Shown piece by piece: positions 8,060-14,615 of a DNA stretch of 15,482 nucleotides; the stretch's first letter is position 1, and each line of letters begins with the position of its first letter. The position numbers and the translations under genes are program-made. Under the pieces are notes generated by a model that worked only from the letters and a program-made list of their open reading frames with translations, had not been told where the DNA came from and did no database searches. The stretch spans positions 1 through 15,482 of the forward strand of contig CAKUWM010000038.1 in the NCBI GenBank assembly GCA_934699305.1, written 5' to 3'. The stretch is from an uncultured Saprospiraceae bacterium (GTDB lineage: Bacteria; Bacteroidota; Bacteroidia; Chitinophagales; Saprospiraceae).

Positions 8060-9469
8060 ATGGATAAAGTCCGTATTATTGTTGTCTTGCTTGTAGTTAT
8101 ATTTTACTCGCAGACTGCCTTATTACAACCATTTACTACACCAATATATGAAATTAACAGGGTAAATGATGTGGAATATGGACGGGATACCAATTTTTCC
8201 GGACGAGAGCAACCGTTATTGCTCAATATAGCTTATCCGGTTAATGATGCAGTACCTGAATGTGGACGCCCTTTAATGGTAATAGTGCATGGTGGAGCTT
8301 TTCTGTCGGGGAGTAAGCAAGATGGTTCAGTCAACTTTTGGATGGAAGATTTTGCAAAGAAAGGTTATGTCGCTGCCTCTATCGAGTATAGGTTAGGCAT
8401 GTACCATCCGCCTTTTTATAATGGTTGCCTCTTGGACAATTATGATTGTGGGAGTATGGCGGATACACTTGAATGGCACCGGGCACTCCATCGGGGAATT
8501 CAAGATGTGAGAGGGGCTATCCGGTTTCTAATAACGCAAAAGGAGACTTTTGAGATTAACCCAGATAATGTATTTATGATTGGAGAAAGTGCCGGGGGAT
8601 TTATAGTTATGGGTGTGGCGTATGATGATGCCGGTGACCCGATAGACTCTGCATCTTTGGCTCAGGCTTCTGTTCTAAGACCACATATTCAGTATGAAAA
8701 TTCCTGTAAGGCAAGCTATAGCTATCCTATTGACTCGATGTTTTTAGAGCGTCCTGATTTGGGATCATCCTTTGGTAAACTGAATCCTGAAGGTGGTGGC
8801 TATAAAATCCGGGGTGTTGCGTCAATTTACGGTGGAATTCTGAAAGATATGTTTTTTGATGAAGGCGATGTTGAATTGCCATCTTTATATATGTATGCAC
8901 AGCCCAATGATTTGATTGTACCATTTAATAAAGGATACTTACTAAAAGGATATTCGGCGTGTGCCGTAAATTCGGCGGGATGCCCATGGGTCTATGGCGC
9001 GCCTTATGCCTATGGCAATTTTGGAGTAGCCAAATTGTTAGATAAAAAGCAGTTACAAGGTCTAACCATCCCGGATTATAAAGCTGAATTTACCGAAAAT
9101 TACGCGGATTGTTTAACTCAGACGCTTTTTCCACAGACAGCAGGTCATGCCATAGATAACTTTGGATTTCGAACAAAGAATATAACGGATTTTTTCAGTA
9201 CAAAGGTAAATACGGATTGCGCAAGTAATGGTAATTTGGCATTGAAGGAAGATTCCTATTTTGCAATACCTAATCCAGCGTCTAATACGATAAGCGTAAG
9301 AACAAAAATAAATACAAAGCTTAATATAAAAATATATGACCAATTGGGGAACAAAAGGTTGACTGCCACAAACTTTCCTGTCGGCATATCGGGCTTGTCT
9401 CAAGGGATGTATTATTTAACCTTTATTGAAAATGGGCAGATCCATGTCGTGAAATTTGTTAAAAAGTAG
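8060..9469 (+). CDS. Secreted alpha/beta-hydrolase (esterase-like) with T9SS C-terminal sorting domain
   Basis: The 469-residue protein begins with a signal peptide (about residues 1-22). The hydrolase domain shows an HGGAF oxyanion-hole motif (His77-Phe81), a GESAGG nucleophile elbow with Ser177, and plausible Asp284 (NDLIVPF) and His363 (AGHAIDNF), completing a Ser-Asp-His triad in the expected order. HGG plus GxSxG points to the carboxylesterase/lipase side of the fold; the substrate is unknown. The tail (about 395-469) matches type A T9SS sorting domains: IPNPASNTISV, then IYDQLGN, SGLSQGMYYLTF and a basic end VVKFVKK. The mature enzyme should therefore cross the outer membrane by T9SS and be released or anchored on the surface. 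Eight or more Cys residues suit an extracytoplasmic enzyme. It has 166- and 302-bp flanking gaps, so it is probably its own transcription unit. Confidence 0.87.
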   Translation: MDKVRIIVVLLVVIFYSQTALLQPFTTPIYEINRVNDVEYGRDTNFSGREQPLLLNIAYPVNDAVPECGRPLMVIVHGGAFLSGSKQDGSVNFWMEDFAKKGYVAASIEYRLGMYHPPFYNGCLLDNYDCGSMADTLEWHRALHRGIQDVRGAIRFLITQKETFEINPDNVFMIGESAGGFIVMGVAYDDAGDPIDSASLAQASVLRPHIQYENSCKASYSYPIDSMFLERPDLGSSFGKLNPEGGGYKIRGVASIYGGILKDMFFDEGDVELPSLYMYAQPNDLIVPFNKGYLLKGYSACAVNSAGCPWVYGAPYAYGNFGVAKLLDKKQLQGLTIPDYKAEFTENYADCLTQTLFPQTAGHAIDNFGFRTKNITDFFSTKVNTDCASNGNLALKEDSYFAIPNPASNTISVRTKINTKLNIKIYDQLGNKRLTATNFPVGISGLSQGMYYLTFIENGQIHVVKFVKK

Positions 9470-9481
9470 GTAAATAGATAA

Positions 9482-9587
9482 ATATACTAATCGGAAAATG
9501 ATTTGACCATTTAATATCCTTGTTTACCCCTACACCTAAAGGGGACAAGAATAGCAAATGGTCAATTTCAAGTCATTTTTAGTATAT
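9482..9587. repeat. 106-bp imperfect palindrome after the esterase gene
   Basis: The two halves are reverse complements with small gaps. ATATACTA (9482-9489) pairs with TAGTATAT (9580-9587); TTGACCATTT (9503-9512) pairs with AAATGGTCAA (9556-9565); CTTGT (9519-9523) pairs with ACAAG (9545-9549); and CCCCT (9527-9531) pairs with AGGGG (9540-9544). The central loop is ACACCTAA (9532-9539). It starts 12 bp after the esterase stop codon. It could act as a transcription terminator or 3'-stabilising hairpin, or be a small palindromic mobile relic. I see no target-site duplication, and the arms are not followed by a clean T run. Confidence 0.7.
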
Positions 9588-9707
9588 AATTCATAACTTA
9601 TATCAACAAAAAGCGGTAATTGGCAATAGGTGCAATTTATTATATGGGTAAAAAGGATGGTTTTAATTCATGTTTGGATATAGTTTATTGTTATATATTG
9701 AAAATAA

Positions 9708-9739
9708 TTTGTGACCTTACAAAAAAGTTTCTACTTTTA
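9708..9739 (+). promoter_or_regulatory. Candidate Bacteroidota promoter for the PorP/SprF run
   Basis: TTTG (9708-9711) and TACTTTTA (9732-9739; one mismatch to TAnnTTTG, the last base) are separated by 20 bp, within the range seen for Bacteroidota promoters. Transcription would begin near 9746, leaving a leader of about 26 nt before the ATG at 9772. Its position directly before the first of four closely spaced genes supports it; the -7 mismatch lowers confidence. Confidence 0.45.
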
Positions 9740-9771
9740 TCCGAATAATCCGTTATCACAAAAAATCGTGT

Positions 9772-10770
9772 ATGACTTTTAAATATTTACTTGCTATTTG
9801 TTGTATTCTGGTGTTACCAACATTGAATATAGCTCAAGACGTGCATTTTACTAGGTTTTATGATGCGCCTACTACAATCAGCCCGGCTAAGACGGGTGAT
9901 TATCTGGGGACATTCAGAGCCGGTGCTATCATGAGAGATCAGAACTATAACCTGTCTCACATCTATTTGACTCCGGCAGGCTATATCGATGCACCATTGA
10001 TTAGAGGTTTTAGGGCCAACCATTGGGTTGGTGTAGGATTAACCTTTTTAGTGGATCAAGCGGGGGCGGCGGGATTGAGGACCGGAGCATTTACCGGATC
10101 AGCAGCCTACCATATTGGATTTAACAAAAAAACAAGCTCATACCTTTCCATTGGATTGTCTTATTCATTGGCAGCCAGATCGGTTGTAGATAAAGATAAG
10201 GCGATATTTGAAGATGGGTTGATCAACTCGATACCCTCTGCTGATCTGGAGAATATCAATGATGAGAAAGTTAATTACGGATATTATAGTGCAGGGTTGC
10301 AATATACCGGAAGCTTAAACAATGGAGGTCTATTCAAAGCCGGATTAGCTATGATGTATCTCAATCGACCCCGTAATGGAGTCATTAAATCAGCCGGACT
10401 TCGTATGCCTTTGCGGACAAATGCTTATATAACCACCGATATACCGGTAGCAGATAGAATTGATATATTGCCGGCGGCATATTACGCCACAATGGCGAAG
10501 CAGAATGATATAGCCTTACAGATGCAGGCCGGATTTAGAATTAATCCATCTAAAGGGCAGCGACTCATAGGTGGTTTGGGTTATAGATTTGGCGATGCTA
10601 TCCAGATATTATTGGGAATGGATATTAAAAATACCCGAATTGGTCTAGCGTATGATTTAACCATGAATGAGATTAAACCGACCGGAGCCTTTGAATTGTC
10701 AGTGAGCCACATATTTATGATTTATAAAAAACCGAAGGATAACCCAATTATCCTTTGTCCAAGAATTTAA
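9772..10770 (+). CDS. PorP/SprF-family type IX secretion outer-membrane protein
   Basis: This 332-residue protein has a signal peptide (cleavage likely after Ala21, NIA/QD). The mature start carries the PorP/SprF hallmark QDVHFTRFYDAPTTISPAKTG, followed by a run of amphipathic strands expected of an outer-membrane beta-barrel. It ends with the family-typical tail around YKKPKDNPIILCPRI. PorP (Porphyromonas) and SprF (Flavobacterium) act in T9SS and gliding; many genomes carry several paralogues, often beside an OmpA-type gene or a T9SS cargo. Here the next gene, 11 bp downstream, is such an OmpA/PorE-like gene, and a T9SS cargo esterase lies upstream. Paralogue identity (core PorP or accessory) cannot be decided from sequence alone. 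Confidence 0.9.
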   Translation: MTFKYLLAICCILVLPTLNIAQDVHFTRFYDAPTTISPAKTGDYLGTFRAGAIMRDQNYNLSHIYLTPAGYIDAPLIRGFRANHWVGVGLTFLVDQAGAAGLRTGAFTGSAAYHIGFNKKTSSYLSIGLSYSLAARSVVDKDKAIFEDGLINSIPSADLENINDEKVNYGYYSAGLQYTGSLNNGGLFKAGLAMMYLNRPRNGVIKSAGLRMPLRTNAYITTDIPVADRIDILPAAYYATMAKQNDIALQMQAGFRINPSKGQRLIGGLGYRFGDAIQILLGMDIKNTRIGLAYDLTMNEIKPTGAFELSVSHIFMIYKKPKDNPIILCPRI

Positions 10771-10781
10771 GAAAATATTAT

Positions 10782-12797
10782 ATGAAAATATTGAATGCGA
10801 TTATAGCGTTGTTGCTGGTTATGGTGTCCGGCAGTGTGTTTGCGCAACCACTTACGAGTATTCCATTTCAGGCACATATTGAGAAGGCGGAAGAATATGC
10901 TGAGACGAATAACTTAGCAAGTCAATTGGATCAATTGGAAGCAGCCTACAAGAAAAATAGGGATAAATCCATGCTGCCTTTGATGGCTGAGTTGAATTAT
11001 AAGTTGAGAGATTATGGCAAAGCCGAAAATCTATATAAGCGAATAGTCGATTCCGACAAAAAGGGGACTAATGTCGAAGCCTTATATATGTATGGCAAGA
11101 TGCTGAAACTCAATGGTAAATATGCTGAAGCCGCTGAAGTATTTAGAAAGATAAAAGATGGCGATAATGATACATACGCTAATTTATCTATCCTTGAATT
11201 AAAAGGTATTTTATTGGCTGTGAGCAGTGATAGCACGAATGTTACGGTTGCATCTGCCGGATCTAAGGTAAATACAAAAAGTGGCGAATATTCTCCATTT
11301 CTAATGGAAAATGAATTGTATTTTACCTCTTCTGCATTGGAATCCGGAGCTGAGCCGGGCAAAGATTATGGGGTGAAGTTGCTCAAGTCTCAAAGGGATA
11401 AAGATGGTGGCTGGGGAAAGTCCACTGAAGCCGATGCACTAATAGCGGCATCAAGTCCGGCTATCGGCAATGTCGCATTCTCGGTAAGAGACCAGACCAT
11501 GTTTTTGACCAAAGTGACATTTCATGGAGAAGAGTTGAAGACATCACGAGTATATTATAGTATGCGCGAAGGGAATGCCTGGACCGATCCCGCTATTGTT
11601 CAGGGTTTGCCTGATTCATTTATAGTAAAGAATCCGATGCCGGGCGAATTGTATGGTAGAGATGTTCTATTCTTCTCTACTGATGCGCCGGGCGGTAAGG
11701 GTGGATTTGATATATTTTATGCAACAAAGATATCGACAGGAGTGTATGATTCGCCGGTCAACCTTGGTTCTATGGTCAATACAGCCGGCAACGAAATTAC
11801 ACCTTTCTATCGGGATGGTAAGTTGATTTTCGCAACAGACGGTTTGCCTTCATTTGGAGGTTATGACCTATATTCTACCGAGTGGAACGGTACCTCATGG
11901 TCCACACCTGTGAATATGGGGCCGGGCTTTAATTCTTCGGCGGACGATATGTATTATATGGTCGATGACGAAGGATATGAAGGGCTTCTGGTATCTAACC
12001 GGGTTGGGACGACATCGTTACGCGGCAAAACTTGTTGTGATGACATCTTCACTTTTTCAATTGCAAAACCGGTGGTCAGTCTCGATATTTACGTATTGGA
12101 TGAGAACAAGCCATTACGTCAAGGAGAAGTAACTATAATGGAACAGTTTAAACCTGAGACAAAGTTGACGGAAGGAAAGGATGATAACTACAACTTCTCA
12201 TACGATCTGGATATCAATAAGGGTTACTTTGTGAAGGTGACAAGAATAGGATATTTTCCGGATTCAGCATATATCAAGACCCTTGATATTAAAGCGGATA
12301 CAAGCGTGACATTAAAGATTAATCTGAAACCCAAGCCGGAGATTGAAGTAGTAAGCATTAATCAGGCGATTCGATTAAATAACATCTATTACAACTACAA
12401 TGATGCCAAGATTTTAAAGGCGGCAAGACCGGATTTAGATTATTTGTATGAATTGATGCAACAATATCCGGATATGGTGATAGAGCTTTCATCCCATACT
12501 GACGCAAGGGGTAATGATGAGTTTAACCAAAAGTTATCACAGCGTCGCGCTGATTCTGCAAAAAAATATTTGATTGATAAAGGAGTGGCTGATGAAAGAA
12601 TCAAAGCAGTCGGCTATGGTGAGACTCAACTTCTCAATAAATGTGGAAATGATGTGAAGTGTACTGAAGAAGAGCATCAATTGAATAGAAGGACAGAATT
12701 TAAAATTATAGCAGGACCTACCAATATAGAGATTAAGAAGCAGATTACAAAAGAAAGGGGAAAGGTAATTGAAACCAAAACGATAAAAGGCAAGTAA
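10782..12797 (+). CDS. PorE-like multidomain OmpA-family protein (TPR, propeller, CRD-like, OmpA)
   Basis: The 671-residue protein has a signal peptide (cleavage likely after Ala21, VFA/QP; no lipobox Cys). It continues with TPR-like helices (about 30-130), a PD40/WD40-like beta-propeller (about 165-425; SPFLMENELYF, GKLIFATDG and similar blades) and a CRD-like Ig-type domain (about 430-520). An OmpA C-terminal peptidoglycan-binding domain ends it (about 530-655), with SSHTDARG (Asp574) and LSQRRA (Arg589), the conserved diaminopimelate-binding pair. The order is that described for P. gingivalis PorE (PG1058), thought to tie the T9SS to peptidoglycan. I chose the ATG at 10782; an in-frame TTG at 10755 would overlap the PorP/SprF gene and put extra basic residues before the signal peptide. 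The spacing (11 bp after PorP/SprF) implies co-transcription. Confidence 0.9.
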   Translation: MKILNAIIALLLVMVSGSVFAQPLTSIPFQAHIEKAEEYAETNNLASQLDQLEAAYKKNRDKSMLPLMAELNYKLRDYGKAENLYKRIVDSDKKGTNVEALYMYGKMLKLNGKYAEAAEVFRKIKDGDNDTYANLSILELKGILLAVSSDSTNVTVASAGSKVNTKSGEYSPFLMENELYFTSSALESGAEPGKDYGVKLLKSQRDKDGGWGKSTEADALIAASSPAIGNVAFSVRDQTMFLTKVTFHGEELKTSRVYYSMREGNAWTDPAIVQGLPDSFIVKNPMPGELYGRDVLFFSTDAPGGKGGFDIFYATKISTGVYDSPVNLGSMVNTAGNEITPFYRDGKLIFATDGLPSFGGYDLYSTEWNGTSWSTPVNMGPGFNSSADDMYYMVDDEGYEGLLVSNRVGTTSLRGKTCCDDIFTFSIAKPVVSLDIYVLDENKPLRQGEVTIMEQFKPETKLTEGKDDNYNFSYDLDINKGYFVKVTRIGYFPDSAYIKTLDIKADTSVTLKINLKPKPEIEVVSINQAIRLNNIYYNYNDAKILKAARPDLDYLYELMQQYPDMVIELSSHTDARGNDEFNQKLSQRRADSAKKYLIDKGVADERIKAVGYGETQLLNKCGNDVKCTEEEHQLNRRTEFKIIAGPTNIEIKKQITKERGKVIETKTIKGK

Positions 12798-12821
12798 ACC
12801 CCATATTTGAGTAACAGTGCT

Positions 12822-13805
12822 ATGAAAAGGAGGAACTTTATTCGGAATACAAGCCTTATGTTGGGGACTACGAGTGGGTTAGACCTAACAGTTTTTGACC
12901 GCGAAGGGTCGATTCAGGGGAAGCCCATTGTTATTTCCACATGGAATTTTGGATATGAAGCGAATAAAGCTGCCTGGCAGGTATTGTCAACACAGGGCAG
13001 TGCATTGGATGCTGTAGAGAAGGGTGTTATGGTGGCTGAATCTGATCTAAACAATACCTCAGTAGGAAGAGGTGGCAATCCTGATAGAGATGGAATTGTA
13101 ACACTTGACGCATGTATCATGAATCAAATGGGACAAGCAGGGTCTGTTGCGGCCATTGAGAATATTGAACATCCGATTAGCGTTGCCCGGATGGTGATGG
13201 AAAAGACGCCACATGTAATGCTTGCCGGTAATGGCGCAAAGCAATTTGCCTTAGAGAATGGATTTGAGGCAATAGACTTATTGACTGACAAGAGCAAAGC
13301 CAATTATCAGGAATGGCTGAAACATTCGCAATATAAGCCGGTAATCAATATTGAAAATCATGATACAATCGGTATGTTGGCATTGGATAATCAAGGCAAT
13401 CTGTCCGGAGCATGTACTACAAGTGGATTAGCATTTAAGATGCACGGCAGGGTAGGAGACTCACCGATAATTGGCGCAGGACTTTATGTCGATAATCAAT
13501 ATGGTGCTGCCGTATGCACAGGCATAGGAGAGCTCGTCATGAGGAATCTTTCATCGTTTTTGGCAGTGGAGATGATGCGCAATGGAAAGTCTCCTCAGAA
13601 AGCTTGTGAGGCTGCAATAAAGCGAATAATAGAGAAGACTCCTGATGTAAATAATGTTCAAGTAGGGATTTTAGCAATTAATAAAAAAGGAGAAATTGGT
13701 GCTTATGCTATCCAAAAAGGATTTTCATACGCTGTCCATTCCGAAGCAATTGAAAAAGTATTTAATTCGGAATACAAGGATGGATCTGCTTCAGAGGGAA
13801 AATAG
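12822..13805 (+). CDS. N4-(beta-N-acetylglucosaminyl)-L-asparaginase family Ntn hydrolase
   Basis: The 327-residue protein belongs to the glycosylasparaginase/isoaspartyl peptidase family, whose members self-cleave and then hydrolyse GlcNAc-Asn or isoaspartyl bonds. The autocleavage site is HDTIGM, with nucleophile Thr182 after Asp181. Residues matching the substrate pocket of the Flavobacterium enzyme are visible: Trp41 (STWNFG), Arg210 and Asp213 (GRVGDSP), Thr233-Gly234 (CTGIGE). GRGGNPDRDG and LDACIMN in the N-terminal half are also typical, favouring glycosylasparaginase over plant-type L-asparaginase. The start MKRRNFIRNTS resembles a twin-arginine signal, but the hydrophobic part that follows is short (SLMLGTTSGLDLTVF). 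I use the ATG at 12822 rather than a TTG at 12807, as it opens the Tat-like leader. It sits 24 bp after the PorE-like gene and 14 bp before the LuxR gene. Confidence 0.88.
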   Translation: MKRRNFIRNTSLMLGTTSGLDLTVFDREGSIQGKPIVISTWNFGYEANKAAWQVLSTQGSALDAVEKGVMVAESDLNNTSVGRGGNPDRDGIVTLDACIMNQMGQAGSVAAIENIEHPISVARMVMEKTPHVMLAGNGAKQFALENGFEAIDLLTDKSKANYQEWLKHSQYKPVINIENHDTIGMLALDNQGNLSGACTTSGLAFKMHGRVGDSPIIGAGLYVDNQYGAAVCTGIGELVMRNLSSFLAVEMMRNGKSPQKACEAAIKRIIEKTPDVNNVQVGILAINKKGEIGAYAIQKGFSYAVHSEAIEKVFNSEYKDGSASEGK

Positions 13806-13819
13806 GAAAATTTTTTCAC

Positions 13820-14476
13820 ATGGACAAAGGCTATTATGTCATAATAGAAAGCAGTGAAATTTTTACTTCCGGAATTATAGAAATAGTAAAGTCGGGATTG
13901 AGTCAAAATGCCCGGTTTTTTTCGATCCATTATAGGAAGGATTTGAATATGCCTCATCCAATAGAATGTATTATTGTGGGGAATGGACTTGGTGTTGAAA
14001 TGTCCTTGTTAGATTTGTTGGTGTATATAAAATCACTCAAACTTGCTATACCGGTTATCTGTATTCCTGAGATGATTACTTCAAAGATGGCTAAACAACT
14101 ATTTACGGAGAAACTGTTGGATGGTATTTTACATCGGGATTGTACCAGAAAAGAATTAATCGAAGGAATTGATGCAGTAATGAATGGCAAAATTCATATA
14201 GGTCGCCAAATTAACTTACATCAGACAGATGAACAAAGTGTTAAAGCCAACAAGAAAAATGACCCATTTTATCTTATCCAGACATTGACTCATCAGGAAC
14301 GACAGATAATGGAATATGTCATTGAAGGTAAGTCTTCAAATGATATCTCGCAGATATTATTCAGATCTATTCATACAATAAAAACTCATCGTCGAAATCT
14401 TTTAAACAAATTGGGTGTCACCAATACTATTGAACTGATAACCTATTTGGATTCGATAGAATTTGGGAAAAATTGA
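13820..14476 (+). CDS. LuxR-type transcription regulator with degenerate receiver-like domain
   Basis: The 218-residue protein ends in a LuxR/NarL helix-turn-helix (about 156-212: LTHQERQIMEYVIEGKS, then HTIKTHRRNLLNKLGV), a DNA-binding domain. Residues 1-120 follow the alternating beta/alpha pattern of a response-regulator receiver but lack its chemistry. The usual Asp-Asp pair is Glu10-Ser11; the phospho-acceptor Asp at the end of strand 3 is replaced (Val53-Gly54-Asn55); the Thr/Ser after strand 4 is replaced in VICIPE; and the Lys of the usual LLKD is Arg (GILHRD). Phosphorylation by a histidine kinase is therefore unlikely, and no kinase is nearby. It is the last gene of the four-gene run, 14 bp after the asparaginase gene. 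That position suggests, but does not prove, that it controls the run or responds to envelope state. Confidence 0.87.
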   Translation: MDKGYYVIIESSEIFTSGIIEIVKSGLSQNARFFSIHYRKDLNMPHPIECIIVGNGLGVEMSLLDLLVYIKSLKLAIPVICIPEMITSKMAKQLFTEKLLDGILHRDCTRKELIEGIDAVMNGKIHIGRQINLHQTDEQSVKANKKNDPFYLIQTLTHQERQIMEYVIEGKSSNDISQILFRSIHTIKTHRRNLLNKLGVTNTIELITYLDSIEFGKN

Positions 14477-14523
14477 AAATGAGACATTTTTTCTTTCGAT
14501 TTTATATTGAGACCTTTGCTCGA

Positions 14524-14611
14524 CAATTGATAATTGACAAGTGACAATGGTCAATTGAACCCACTATTCCGCTGATACAATTGTCCATTGTCCCCTGTCA
14601 ACTGTCCATTG
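14524..14611. repeat. 88-bp imperfect palindrome between convergent genes
   Basis: The left arm (14524-14557) and right arm (14578-14611) are 34 nt each, with a 20-nt loop, and pair at about 28 of 34 positions. The inner 15 bp are nearly perfect: GACAATGGTCAATTG (14543-14557) against CAATTGTCCATTGTC (14578-14592), one mismatch. Each arm is also built from a short tandem motif (CAATTG, TTGACAA, GACAATGG). It fills the gap between the stop codons of the LuxR gene (14476) and the leftward propeller gene (14616), so a bidirectional terminator is the simplest reading. A dispersed Bacteroidota repeat is the alternative. Confidence 0.65.
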
Positions 14612-14615
14612 CATA

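Larger units (their letters stand above)
9470..9771. other. 302-bp intergenic region between esterase and PorP/SprF genes
   Basis: No plausible gene is seen here. The left third is almost entirely the 106-bp imperfect palindrome (9482-9587). The middle (9588-9707) is AT-rich with nothing I can name. The right end carries a candidate promoter (9708-9739) about 32 bp before the PorP/SprF start codon. Confidence 0.6.

Noticed and set aside
9482..9587. Palindrome as a definite insertion element (MITE)
   Set aside because: No target-site duplication, no transposase and no second full copy in the window; kept only as a possibility.
10755..10781. Longer PorE-like protein starting at TTG 10755
   Set aside because: It would overlap the PorP/SprF coding end by 16 bp and place a basic nonapeptide before a complete signal peptide that begins at ATG 10782.
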